From Diorhabda sublineata (taxonomy: Eukaryota > Arthropoda > Insecta > Coleoptera > Chrysomelidae): a stretch of 64,000 nt of DNA. The stretch spans positions 31,162,489-31,226,488 of the forward strand of contig NC_079481.1 in the NCBI RefSeq assembly GCF_026230105.1, given 5' to 3'. Made by a program: the position numbers and the translations under genes. The notes under the pieces were generated by a model. It had not been told where the DNA came from. It saw nothing but the letters and a program-made list of their open reading frames with translations, and ran no database searches. Below are positions 12,101-24,545 of the stretch, one piece after another (the stretch's first letter is position 1; every line of letters begins with the position of its first letter).

Positions 12101-15100
12101 CAAAGAAATATTAATCCACTTTGTAATTCGACATTTTTTCTTCGATTTCTGTCTTTTTCAAATATTATTGAAGCAGTGATTTTTGGTTTTTTAACCATTT
12201 TATATCCCTCAAATTCATTTTACTGAATCACTAGTAATTTTTATGTATTGGAAGATGGATTCAAACTTGATACAATTGAAATATCTGATTGGTTCATTTG
12301 AACTACTGCCAATACTAATAGATTGAATGATTTAGAGACATCGAGGATAATGTTTGTACAAAAACAAGCCTTTCAAAGAAATATTAATCCACTTTGTAAT
12401 TCGACATTTTTTCTTCGATTTCTGTCTTTTCCAAATATTATTGAAGCAGTGATTTTTGGTTTTTTAACCATTTTATATCCCTCAAATTCATTTTACTGAA
12501 TCACTAGTAATTTATATGTATTGGAAGATGGATTCAAACTTGATACAATTGAAATATCTGATTGGTTCATTTGAACTACTGCCAATACTAATAGATTGAA
12601 TGATTTAGAGACATCGAGGATAATGTTTGTACAAAAACAAGCCTTTCAAAGAAATATTAATCCACTTTGTAATTCGACATTTTTTCTTCGATTTCTGTCT
12701 TTTCCAAATATTATTAAAGCAGTGATTTTTGGTTTTTTAACCATTTTATATCCCTCAAATTCTTTTTACTGAATCACTAGTAATTTTTATGTATTGGAAG
12801 ATGGATTCAAACTTGATACAATTGAAATATCCTGAAATATCTGATTGGTTCATTTGAACTACTGTCAATACTAATAATTTAACTAGACTGAATTATTTGG
12901 AGACATTAAGGATAATGCTTGTCCAAAACCAAGCCTTTCAAACAAATATTTAATCACTTTGTTATTTGACATTTTTTCTTCAATTTCTATTTTTTGAAAT
13001 ATTATTGAAATGGTTATTTTGGGTTTTTTAATCATTTTGTATGCCTCAAATTCATTTTGTTGAATCATAAGGTGGATCCAAACTTGATACAATTGAAATA
13101 CCCTGAAATATCTGTTTGGTTCATTTGAACTACTACCAATACTAATGATTTAATTAGACTGAATGAGTTGGAGATGTTGAGCATAGTGCTTGTCCAAAAA
13201 CAACCCATTCAAATGGTGAAGTAGTATGAGAAATTGTTCTATGTTTTGGACAAGAAGTTCAAGAACCTCCTCATAGTGTATACCCACAAAAAAACAGTTT
13301 CTATGGTTATAAAATTAAATCTAAAACTACAATTGAAACCTAATATTTTTGCTAAAAAAGAAATGATGGAATTAATTATATTAAACAGCAAGAAATTGAT
13401 GAAATTTTTTTATTATTCAAACAAAATGATGTATTTATTATGTTTGGGGCTAAAAAAAAATCCGCATGTGGTTTTTGAAAGAGAAACCGCAACGGATTTA
13501 GTACCATACTTTTCGAAATTGAAGCTGATCAAGTTACTGTCATAACAACAGTTTATTCTAATGAAAATTGATGTGGTCAAAATGTATTTTCAACAAAATG
13601 GTCTACGATTACTACATGAGTTATTTCCCGGTTGCTAATTTTCTAGTTTCGATAACAGGATCCGGTAGATCTTGTGATTTAACACTATTTTTGTGGGATT
13701 ATTAATTAAATATTGTTGAAGTGAATTTAATTTCCTATAAAATTCACTCTTTCGAAAGTGATTCAAAGTTAAAGGGACATCCGGAATCAATAATCTATGA
13801 TGTGGGTCCCCATTAGGATCGTGTACCATAAATCTTGATGAATGCAATAAACCTGGGAAATTATTATGTCAAAAATATTTCTTTATGTTTTAATATTTGA
13901 TTACATACAGGTATTAATTTGACACCATCTGCCCCGTCTCTAATACCCACTGCCCCACCATTCGGGGCCCACAACGGATTCGGCAGTCAGAGGGACGGAA
14001 GTTACAGAGGACACAATAACCAACGCAGCGGCGCCTACAATTACAACAACCAAAGGGGGCAGTACAAGCACAACCAGAACAATTCTCAATTCAACCGTAA
14101 GGTTATATCGTGATATAAATTTATGAGTTGGTAATTTTTTTCTTTTTTTTTTTTTGGTTTAGAGTCTAACAAGGAACTAGCGCCGCGTTTTAAGAAGAGT
14201 AATTTGATAGTTGGAAAGGACGAAATGGCGGATGTCGAATTGAGACCTAATTCGATGTTGATAACGAAAGCTTCTTCGTTGAAAAACAACAATATGATGA
14301 ATAATAACAAAAGTTTAGAACCCACTTTCGCCCAACCGACGACTAAGCAACCCCCGTCGACTTTACTCAAAGATCCATTACCGATAAAACAATTGCCTGC
14401 GGAGAAACCGAAGCAGTCCAAAAAAGACAAAGTAAAAAATTGACAAAAAACAAACTATAAAATTTATTTTTTGATTATTTATTGTTTTTAAGGGTCCAAA
14501 TAAGGAGGAGGTGTTGAAGAAGTTCAATACTTTGATAGAGGAATTCTGGAAGGGCGAAGTAGATCTCAAACAAGCTATTAATTCTTATAAAGAACACAAA
14601 GTTCCCGATAAATTTGCCAAAGAAATGGTCTTGAGTGGATTATCGACTGCTTTAGAAAAGTCCGGTAACTAAATATATTTTTATATTGCTAAATCGACTT
14701 GATTTCAGGTCTTTTTTGTTATAAAATTATTTTTTTTTTAATAATTTTTGAAAAACAGATAAAAATTTGACTTTTGTCATAGGTTATCGAAATAGAAATC
14801 ATTGTTTAGGTCTTTTTTTATCATTTGTAACTTTTTTTCTTCAATTTGTATGTTTTATTCAATATTTCGTGGTTCGTTGAAGCAGTTTTATTTATTTTTA
14901 TCCCATCGATGATCTTTTAGTCTATTTTCTAAATACTGAGATGTCTGTCAGTGTAACGATCAGTATAAGACACTTGATATATGAATTATTGTTTTGTTTT
15001 AGATTTTATATGTGAGAAATTGAAGAAATTTACTAAATTGAATCGAAACTTGACGTTACGATTACTTTCGGTATTATGAATGTCAAAATCAAAATAAAAT

Positions 15101-18100
15101 CAAAGTTTGAACAAGGAAAACTAATTTTTTTTTGATAAATCGTGGTTCTTTGAAGCAGTTTTATTTATTTTTATCCCATCGATGATCTTTTAGTCTATTT
15201 TCTATATACCGAGATGTCTGTCCTATATCAATAGTATAAAAATTATTACAAGGCACATTTTTTTAAATAATTTTTGAAAAACTGATAAAAATTTGACGTT
15301 TCGATTACTTTCTGTGTTACGAATATCGAAATAAAAATAATATCGAAGTAGAAATAATTATTTGGGTCTTTTTTTTCTTGAATTTATGTTTTTTTCTTAT
15401 ATTTAGTGGTTCTTTAAAGCAGTTTTATTTATTTTTATCCCATCGATGATCTTTTAGTCTATTTTCTATATACTGAGATGTCTGTCCTATATAAATAGCA
15501 TAAAAATTATTACAAGGCACATTTTTTTTAAATAATTTTTGAAAAACAGATAAAAATTTGACGTTTCGATTACTTTCTGTGTTACGAATATCGAAATAAA
15601 AATAATATCGAAGTAGAAATAATTATTTGGGTCTTTTTTTTCTTGAATTTATGTTTTTTTCTTATATTTAGTGGTTCTTTAAAGCAGTTTTATTTATTTT
15701 TATCCCATCGATGATCTTTTAGTCTATTTTCTATATACTGAGATGTCTGTCCTATATAAATAGCATAAAAATTATTACAAGGCACATTTTTTTTAAATAA
15801 TTTTTGAAAAACAGATAAAAATTTGACGTTTCGATTACTTTCTGTGTTACGAATATCGAAATAAAAATAATATCGAAGTAGAAATAATTATTTGGGTCTT
15901 TTTTTTCTTGAATTTATGTTTTTTTCTTATATTTAGTGGTTCTTTAAAGCAGTTTTATTTATTTTTATCCCATCGATGATCTTTTAGTCTATTTTCTATA
16001 TACTGAGATGTCTGTCCTATATAAATAGCATAAAAATTATTACAAGGCACATTTTTTTTAAATAATTTTTGAAAAACAGATAAAAATTTGACGTTTCGAT
16101 TACTTTCTGTGTTACGAATATCGAAATAAAAATAATATCGAAGTAGAAATAATTATTTGGGTCTTTTTTTTCTTGAATTTGTTTTTTTCTTATATTTAGT
16201 GGTTCTTTAAAACAATTTTATTTATTTTTATCCCATCGATGATCTTTTAGTCTATTTTCTATATACTGAGATGTCTGTCCTATATAAATAGCATAAAAAT
16301 TATTACAAGGCACATTTTTTTTAAATAATTTTTGAAAAACAGATAAAAATTTGACGTTTCGATTACTTTCTGTGTTACGAATATCGAAATAAAAATAATA
16401 TCGAAGTAGAAATAATTATTTGGGTCTTTTTTTTCTTGAATTTGTTTTTTTCTTATATTTAGTGGTTCTTTAAAACAATTTTATTTATTTTTATCCCATC
16501 GATGATCTTTTAGTCTATTTTCTATATACTGAGATGTCTGTTCTATGTTTGTTTTAGATTTTTTTATATGAGAAATTAAAGAAATTTACTAAATTAACGT
16601 TTTTTTTTTCATTTATAGATGTCGAACAAGAAAAACTAATCAGATTCCTGAGTAATTTGAAAGAAGATAATTTGATAAGTGGTAATACTGTACAAGACGC
16701 ATTCAAATCGTTGTGTAACGTTTTGGATGAACGAGAAAATGAGATAACGAAAGTAACGAATTCAGCTTCGGTTTTATTCGCTACTGCAATTTGCGAACAT
16801 TTGGTACCGCTGTCGGATGTGGCGAATTTGACTGAAAACGGCGCTCACCATCCGCTATTCTTGTTGGTATTGCAGAATATACACAAGAAGAGAGGTAAAA
16901 GCGAATTGTCGGAGATGTTTAACAAGAGCAAGGTATTTATTTAATCAATTACGATGCACACGGTCTTTTATACACTATATACTTGACTAATTTATTTAAA
17001 TTCTTCGATTACTTTGCTGATTCGTTCTGTTCACTACGACTATTTATTATAAACTGACCTTAACTGCACTACAAATCTCCCTATATATGAATAAATAATA
17101 TCTCAAAAGTTTAAAAACAAATGACACAAATTAATAAATAGATCTTAGAAATAATGTAAATAAATCGCTTGCTATAAAAAAATTTGAGATGAAACGAATT
17201 CCGCAATGTATAAAAAAATATGCGCATTCGCCGAAATTTAAAGATTAATAATAGCCAAGCAGGGTCGGTTTAAGGATCCATTTCGCGAATTTGTTTGTAA
17301 CATTATTATTAGTTCTGTTAGGTTCCTCGTTGGTCTTCACTTCTTGTCGTTGTGTGGTTAATGCTTCCTTATCCTCTGTATTAATCTTTCTTCTTCTATT
17401 CTGCTAAACCGTATTAGTTGTGTTCAATTTTGGCTTTGAATTCAAATTTTCTGCTTAAATGTTATCCCTTATTTCATCGTATCTTTTTTTATCTACTATT
17501 TTTCTCAAAAATCTCTTTTTTGTACTTTGAATTTTGCTTTTTTTGTACTTTTTCTCTAGATCTGACTAAATTGTCTTCGTTGTCATTAATTTTGGCTTTG
17601 AATTCTAATTTACTGTTTAAATGTTATTCCTTATTTCATCGTAACTTGTTTTATCTACTATTTTTCTCAAAAATCTCTTTTTTGTACTTTGAATTTTGCT
17701 TTTTTTGTACTTTTTCTCTAGATCTGACTAAATTGTCTTCGTTGTCATTAATTTTGGCTTTGAATTCTAATTTACTGTTTAAATGTTATTCCTTATTTCA
17801 TCGTAACTTGTTTTATCTACTATTTTTCTCAAAAATCTCTTTTTTGTACTTTGAATTTTGCTTTTTTTGTACTTTTTCTCTAGATCTGACTAAATTGTCT
17901 TCGTTGTCATTAATTTTGGCTTTGAATTCTAATTTACTGTTTAAATGTTATTCCTTATTTCATCGTAACTTGTTTTATCTACTATTTTTCTCAAAAATCT
18001 CTTTTTTGTACTTTGAATTTTGCTTTTTTTGTACTTTTTCTCTAGATCTGACTAAATTGTCTTCGTTGTCATTAATTTTGGCTTTGAATTCTAATTTTCT

Positions 18101-19359
18101 GTTTAAATGTTATTCCTTATTTCATCGTATCTTGTTTTATGTACTATTTTTCTCAAAAATCTTTTTTTGTACTTTAAAATTTTGGTTTTTGTGTACTTTT
18201 TCTCTAGATGTGACTAAATTGTCTTTGTTGTCATTAATTTTGGCTTTGAATTCTAATTTTCTGTTTAAATGTTATTCCTTATTTCATCGTAACTTGTTTT
18301 ATGTACTATTTTTCTCAAAAATCTTTTTTTGTACTTTAAAATTTTGGTTTTTGTGTACTTTTTCTCTAGATGTGACTAAATTGTCTTTGTTGTCATTAAT
18401 TTTGGCTTTGAATTCAAATTTTCTGTTTAAATGTTATTCCTAATATTTTTATTTTCTTTTTTCAGATCAACTTGATGTCACAACTTCCTGATAACGACAA
18501 AACGAAAGAACGTCTTTCGGAAATATTAGAAGAAAGAGATCTGACGTTCTTGTATCCGCTTTTGCGTATCCAAGCTGATCTGGCACGTCAACTACAAGCG
18601 GACCCTAATCCGCAAGCTTTCTATAAATGGATCAAAGAAAATTTGGAACCATCGAATTTTAACGATCCCGGTTTCATTAACGCTCTCATGACCGTATTAT
18701 TAAAATATATTACTCAGGTGAGATGAAAAAAAAAACATTAAAATATAATTTAACCATGCTCCTGATACGTTTCTTATACAGCTTAATTCATATTCTAATA
18801 TTGGTACTTGTGGTGTTAAAAAATGATTTTTTTAAAGGAATCTTCTGCTTGCGGCGATGAAAAAGCTATTATAGAAAAAGAAAGTGGCCTTCTAAAACGG
18901 TACCAACCTATTCTGACGGCTTTTTTACGGGACAAATCCAGTTTGCAATTGGTAGCGCTCTATTCACTACAGATGCATTTCCATTCCCTGGGATTCCCCC
19001 GTGGACAGTTGTTAAGATGGTTCAACGCTCTATACGATATGGAGATTGTTGACGAAGAGGCGTTTTTAAATTGGAAAGAAGATGTAACAGATGCGTATCC
19101 GGGCAAGGGTAATGCTCTATTTCAGGTTAGTCATTCTCTTCTTTCTTATTACTTTAAGGATTTGAATTAATTATTAACAGAAATTAAACAAGTTCTATGT
19201 ATTGAATGTTGAACAATATTCTGTAGCTGTGTAATATGTGAAGGCCATATAATAAGCGAAAGAAGAATAATCTAACCTCGTTATTTTTTTTTTTAGGTTA
19301 ACCAGTGGTTGACGTGGTTACAAGAAGCGGAATCTGAAGAAGAGGAAGGAGACGATTGA
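9139..19359 (+). CDS. NAT1: eIF4G2 / DAP5 / NAT1 homologue, GTG-initiated
   Basis: Coding exons: 9139-9883, 10488-10793, 13911-14096, 14163-14431, 14493-14664, 16619-16932, 18466-18717, 18838-19125 and 19297-19359. They total 865 codons including the stop, with every phase closing. The 864-residue product is close to human DAP5 (about 907). It lacks the N-terminal eIF4E- and PABP-binding part of eIF4G. Domains in order: MIF4G from about residue 63 (FRKVRGILNKLTPEKF, conserved with DAP5); a low-complexity Asn/Gln/Pro linker at about 350-500; MA3 at about 503-640; a C-terminal W2/eIF5C domain ending VNQWLTWLQEAESEEEEGDD. In other animals the protein binds eIF3 and eIF4A and drives cap-independent or alternative translation. 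The first in-frame ATG (9487) lies inside MIF4G, so initiation is at GTG 9139. Introns 2, 5 and 6 contain three unrelated tandem arrays. Confidence 0.95.
11130..13170. repeat. 273-bp tandem array in NAT1 intron 2
   Basis: The block GGATTCAAACTTGATACAAT recurs at 11438, 11711, 11984, 12257, 12530 and 12803, a constant spacing of 273 bp. More diverged partial copies lie on both sides (about 11,130-11,437 and 12,803-13,170). The central copies are nearly identical, which points to recent homogenisation. Diverged single copies occur beyond the 3' end of the gene at about 20.0-20.5 kb. Confidence 0.95.
14750..16555. repeat. About 265-bp tandem array in NAT1 intron 5
   Basis: CCCATCGATGATCTTTTAGT recurs at 14902, 15175, 15439, 15704, 15969, 16232 and 16495 (spacings 273, 264, 265, 265, 263, 263). 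The outer copies are more diverged than the inner ones. The array fills the intron between the exons ending at 14664 and starting at 16619. It has a unit length similar to the intron-2 array and a comparable T-rich, AAGCAGT-containing stretch, so a remote relation is possible but unproven. Confidence 0.95.
17429..18445. repeat. 162-bp tandem array in NAT1 intron 6
   Basis: TTTGGCTTTGAATTC recurs at 17429, 17591, 17753, 17915, 18077, 18239 and 18401, exactly 162 bp apart. Because 162 is a multiple of three, one frame stays open for 341 codons (17418-18443). This is very probably an artefact of the period: the frame is hydrophobic, Phe/Leu/Ser-rich and sits inside an intron. The last copy runs almost up to the acceptor of the next exon (18466). 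Confidence 0.95.
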
Positions 19360-19449
19360 AGTAGGAATTAAAAATAAAAAATTAAGTGGCGTGATTCTCG
19401 CATAATAGTAGAAGTTAAAAAAATGATAATTTAAGTTATTAAAAAGAAG

Positions 19450-19455
19450 AATAAA
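19450..19455 (+). terminator. Poly(A) signal of NAT1
   Basis: An AATAAA lies 91 bases after the stop codon and is followed by a GT-rich stretch (GTGTGGGG), as expected for cleavage and polyadenylation. Confidence 0.5.
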
Positions 19456-19974
19456 CAGTGTGGGGCAAATATCGTCTCAATTTCACTTTATTTTGTTATC
19501 TCGACAAAAAATTTCTCGTCTTTATTTACGGACTTTTAATTTTTTTCGTAATTTACTATGGTAATTTTGGGCATTGTTTTCTCTTTAAGAACAATTAAAT
19601 AGTATAAATAATGTTTAAGTCAATTGTTGCTAGGAAATAGTAGTTTTTAAATTCGTTTTTTTTTGTATATTAATTAAATTAGTGATTAAAATTATGTTTT
19701 GTATTCGACCGTGTTATTGGTTAGGTTTCGTGTTAAAAGTTCAGTCAAAACCATTTGAGTTTTTAGTTTTAAAATATAATCTGAAAACAACGTTTGCATT
19801 TTAAAATTTACTTCATTTTATTATGAATTAGAACGGATTTAATTTGAAGGGGTAAAAAATATTACTTAAAAAATTGATTTTTGAACAAATACTTCCATAA
19901 ATAATGAATAATTCAAATTTGTAACTTAGTGATTGTTGGGGAATCATTCTACTCTAAGTATTTTTATGGAATCG

Positions 19975-20520
19975 TATAAACTCGATACAATTAAACTACC
20001 TTGAAGTATCTTTTTGATTCATTTGAACTACCATTCACAATAATAACAACCAACAACGACAATTTTTTGTAAAGATCGATATTTTTTCATTTTTTTAGAG
20101 ATTTTTAAATATTCCACATGGATGATTTGTTCAAGACAAAAAATTTGAATCCATTTTGTTTGTGTTTTTGAAAAAACACAAACAATTACTAGCAATTTTG
20201 ATGAATCAAAAGGTGGATTCAAACTTGATACAATTGAAATACCCTGAAATATCTGTTTGGTTCATTTGAACTACTGCCAATACTAATCACTAATAATTTT
20301 AATGAATCATACTGTGGATTCAAACTTAATACGATTAAACTACTCTGAAGTTTTCAATTTTAACTTTTTTTCTACGTTTTCGAGACATTGAGATAGTTTT
20401 TTAATTATTTTGTATATCTCAAATTCATTTACTTGGATTTCTATAAGAATTTTAATGAACTGATAGATTTACATATAAATATCCTTTTGGTACATTTGAA
20501 CTACTGCCTATACTAATAAC
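19975..20520. repeat. Diverged dispersed copies of the NAT1 intron-2 repeat
   Basis: The blocks CAAACTTGATACAATTGAAA and GTTCATTTGAACTACTGCCA, characteristic of the 273-bp array, reappear here in degenerate form: near 19,985-20,035, most clearly at 20,215-20,285, and again near 20,320-20,345 and 20,480-20,515. The family is therefore not confined to the intron. Confidence 0.75.
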
Positions 20521-21124
20521 AAATAGCAATTAAAGTTTCGAAGGATTTCATGCCAATATTTTATTGTCAAACGTGTTTCGATTGAATTAAAAAAAAAATC
20601 TTCATTTTTTGAATAGTTAATATAAAAATAATTGCAATTAAAAATGAGGGACGATTTTGAAAAAACTATTTCATAAATTGCATTATAGAATGAAATTTTC
20701 AAAAATTGAAGAGCCCAATAGTACCAGACCCACTAAACAAAAGAGGCGGTTGAAATTTTTTGTGAGACCCTTAGGTTGAATTATTTAGTTAATAATTTTT
20801 GTGTGCGCGAACGATTTATGTCTAACGAACTCTTAGTGGAATTTTTTTATTGTAAAATTTAAAAAAAATAAGTTGATCTTAATTAATAATGTTTCCTATT
20901 TGTGACAGATATTTTATTTTCATTGAATAGTTAAAGATGTAGATCTGTAAGTCGGCGATAGTGTCGTCTCATCTCGGTATTTCGAGTTTTTGTTTTTTCA
21001 TTTTTTTTTCTGTAAATGGGTATTTAATTTATGAATCAGCCGTTATACACATTTTATATGATATAAACAAAGTAAAAACATATAAACAAATAATTTCTTG
21101 GTGAAAGATTAGCACATAAAACTA

Positions 21125-21560
21125 CTTATCGTGCTCTAACCATAATTTTTCTTTAATAGAGCTTCTCTATTGCTTATCGAATAAGAAAATAAAGAAACAC
21201 ATGGGAGAAGTGAGGAGATCGAGCTATAAATGAGAAAGATAAAGAATTTGCAATAAAAGGAATTATGTATTGAAACTGCTATTGTATACAGAAGGAAGTA
21301 GGTCACGTCCTTTTATTATTGACCCTCTTAACTCTTTTAGTTGTACTTTAACCACAATTTTTTTCAATATAGTTTCTTTGTTTTCTTATTCGATAAGCAA
21401 AAGAGAAGCTGGATCGATAAAAAATTAAACTCGAAACAAAATTAGAGAGCCTACAATATTAGTAGGTTACGAAAAGGCTACTTCTTTTTATTGTAGATTT
21501 TTTTTTAGTTGTGTTCTAACCATGATTTTTCTTCGATAACAAGTTTTCTATCAGTAGTTT
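21125..21560. repeat. Degenerate repeat, three copies
   Basis: A motif of the form TCTAACCATAATTTTTCTT with a following run like TTCTTATTCGATAAGC is seen near 21,135, 21,345 and 21,510. The copies are strongly diverged, spaced by roughly 170-210 bp, and fit old tandem duplications. Confidence 0.4.
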
Positions 21561-22506
21561 CCTCATTCTCCTATTGGATTGGGAAATTTAATATTTTTTG
21601 TGCAAATTGACATATTGTTATATTTTATAGGATTTTTTATTGATATTTTGTTTATATCGAATAAGTTGTAATATTTTTTTTGTCGGATGAGACTTCACAT
21701 TACAGCTCATCGCTCAGGTGAATGTATTGAAAAAATGAGCTTTTTTATTCTGTAATACTTTTATATACATATGAAAAAAAAGATGTGTTCTGTTTGTTTA
21801 TGTAACTCATGTTTAAGTAACGTATTTTCTCAAGTATTTTTTTTCTTTATAGTCAGTTTCCCGTACCCTTAGATTATTTAATAACGTGTCTAAAGAAAAA
21901 GAACTATACTGTGAAACTTTTGTGTTTAATAAATTAATCGATGGTATTTTGCTATCGATGTCGATTTTATTTTGTATTTCTTCCACCTGAACCCTCAAAA
22001 GTAACACTCAATGCACTTTACTCCTTAGTTCCTTCAACTGCATGCAAAATAAAGGGAAAATTCATTTGTACTATATAAATAACAACTTTACGGTAAGTAA
22101 AATAGAAAATTATATATAATTAAACCATGGACAGTGACCCAGTATAAGAAAGAGATACTGTGATGAAATATAAAGTCATATGCCTTCTTTCCCGTCTTCC
22201 GAATGTCTTTCTAGGGCTTATTTATACTTTATTACTCCAAAAGTTGATTTATAATGTAATTGAAGTCGAAGAGTTGACGCTTGAAAAGAACGCCACATCT
22301 ATACCATAGATAAATTGTTAATAACATTATGATTATATCCATTTCTATGGGTTTTGACTTAATGAGTTCACCATAGTTGCATTCTCATAAACTACAACGT
22401 TGCCTCAACATTAACGAATGACATTGGAAACAAAGATTTATACCATGATGCCATCTGAGCATGGATATGTCCAACATATAAAAACAGGATTTAATATGTA
22501 GAATAT

Positions 22507-22512
22507 TTTATT
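22507..22512 (-). terminator. Poly(A) signal of MCTS1
   Basis: On the minus strand an AATAAA begins about 25 bases after the MCTS1 stop codon, giving a very short 3' UTR. Confidence 0.5.
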
Positions 22513-22537
22513 AAAAAACATTTTTTAAATATATAAT

Positions 22538-24099
22538 TCATTTAACCGGTTTCATTTGCCATAATCCATCATTTAAGTAATGGCAATTGTCTACACCAAT
22601 GCCTTTATTTATCTTGGCTCTAAAACAAAATTAATATAATAGTCAAAAAAACACAGTAATTAATAGGCATAGAAATTGTTCGATTTAATTATTTAATATA
22701 AGAAAATAGTACGGAATTGAAGGTATACTGAAATCTAAAAAAAGTTAGTTATTTGGAAGATTTACTTACATATCCTCAGTAGATAAGGTAGTTCTTCCAA
22801 TTGCTAAGGCATGTTCTTTACCCTCAGCCATAATAGCCTAAAAATAGTATTCATACATTTTCAAACTATTGGAATTTATTGGAATGAAGGACTAGCTGTT
22901 TTTGACACGATACATAACTGATTTATTTGCTTTCTTCTAATTTACAATTGGTACAAGAAATAGGAACGTTGTGCTTCATTAAAATTAGGATAAAGCTTGA
23001 TTTATATAATGCATTCCCCATTTGTTGATGAACAGATCAAAATTTTTAAAATTTGAGTTTAAATTTTCAAGGATCATTTTGATTATAAGAAAATTGGTAA
23101 TGTCCTAAATGTTGCTATAACTGATATACGAGGATTGAAAGTAGGAAAATGGATTTAATAAGTAGATTCCTCCCAAAGGAAGGTTTTTGTGTTCCACTTT
23201 CCAAAATGGTACTACAGCCAAGGAATTAAAGAAATTGTAATTATTAAATTTTTATTCCAAAAAATTGCCTCCTTAAAACAATTTCCCGGTTATAATTTTT
23301 TCAAAACACTGGTTTAGTTCCTTTTTAACCCAAAATGATATGTTTAGCAACACAGGTATCAATAAAACTCTGTTCGACTGTCTTTTAAATGAAGTTTTTT
23401 ATAATTACTTCCTAAAATTTCCTAAATATTAATTTTTTCAATAACTTCTATTGATAAGTGTGCTTAAATGACACACATAAATCAAAAAAATGTATACATC
23501 AGTGGATTAGAATATGAGTTCAAGTATATAAACATAGTTACCACTATGGTATCTTTTGGTACATCAGTCATTTTAGCTCCAGGAGATGTTAAACCTGGAC
23601 ACATAATATTTGCTCCACTAAGAACAAATCTTATGGCACCTTTATCGACTTGCTGCATAGGTAAAAAGAAAGGATCTGAAATGATACTAAATTAGTTTAA
23701 AATTTGATAATAATTGCACAGCTCACATTTATGTAGAAGTCTTAAAGTTGGCATCCATTGACTTTCTCTTTGGCGGAAAAATAATAAATCTCCATTTGAA
23801 TTGACTACTATTTCTATATGGTCGTGGCTAGAATAAATTTCATGCTATGAGATAAATATAAGAAGTTCGAAATGTTTATACTGACCATTTTATTATTTTA
23901 AGAGTATCTTTTTTCGGTAAAATAACGTCTATATAATTTTCCAAATAAGGGTAAGATTCAACCAGTTTAGATCGAATTGCTTTTTGAACAGACGATTTGA
24001 GTTGTAACACTCCAGAAATACTTTCTTTTTCATCGAATCTAAAAAAAATTGTTTAATTGCTGTTACAAAAATTTACAACGCCACATACTTTTTAAACAT
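22538..24099 (-). CDS. MCTS1: MCTS1 translation re-initiation factor
   Basis: Six exons on the minus strand: 24089-24099, 23886-24038, 23727-23827, 23542-23675, 22770-22837 and 22538-22619. They give 183 codons including the stop (182 aa, the usual family length), and all phases fit. The protein starts MFKKFDEKESISG and keeps the family landmarks: LPKKDTLKIIKCHDHIE in the N-terminal half, then a PUA domain with GANIMCPGLTSPGAKM, and the end GLWQMKPVK. MCTS1 pairs with DENR to release or recycle tRNA on 40S subunits and allows re-initiation after upstream ORFs. It is transcribed divergently from the RWD/RING gene, with 446 bp between the two start codons. Confidence 0.96.
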
Positions 24100-24545
24100 T
24101 ATTCTAAAAATATTTTACAAATTACTTTCGGAAAAAGGTTAGAAACAGTTAATGAAAACTTAAATTGTATGTCAATATTCTTCTTCGTGGTTTAATCTTT
24201 TGATCTTTTACTAGCGGCTTCAACCCTTGTAATTAAAGATGATTTTTAGTAAATTTTACCTAGATTTGACAAATTTGAATTATAATTTTTTAAATTAGTA
24301 GTCCTTTTCATTATTACCATGTTAATACTATTTAATCAATTGCAGAAGTTTTTTTTTTTAAATATTATGACATCCAGAAACTGCATAAAACAGAAGATGA
24401 ATAATTCGAAACCAACATAATTCATGTGTTTTGAGATTTGGTTTATAAAGGGGACAATAATATTTTTATTTACCAAAAAAATATTGTAAACGCGTCCAAA
24501 ATTTCAACATTAAAATTGTCTTGATTTAATTTTTCATTCTAATTA
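24100..24545. promoter_or_regulatory. Likely bidirectional promoter, MCTS1 and RWD/RING gene
   Basis: 446 bp separate the two divergent start codons. The stretch is AT-rich; I see no clear TATA box or initiator that would define either transcription start. The call rests on geometry alone. Confidence 0.4.

Larger units (their letters stand above)
19456..22506. other. Intergenic region between NAT1 and MCTS1
   Basis: This is AT-rich sequence without supportable genes. It contains diverged copies of the 273-bp repeat (about 19,975-20,520) and a degenerate repeat at about 21,125-21,560. Short frames at 20,028-20,222, 20,508-20,702 and 21,813-22,007 have no features of real genes. Confidence 0.5.
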
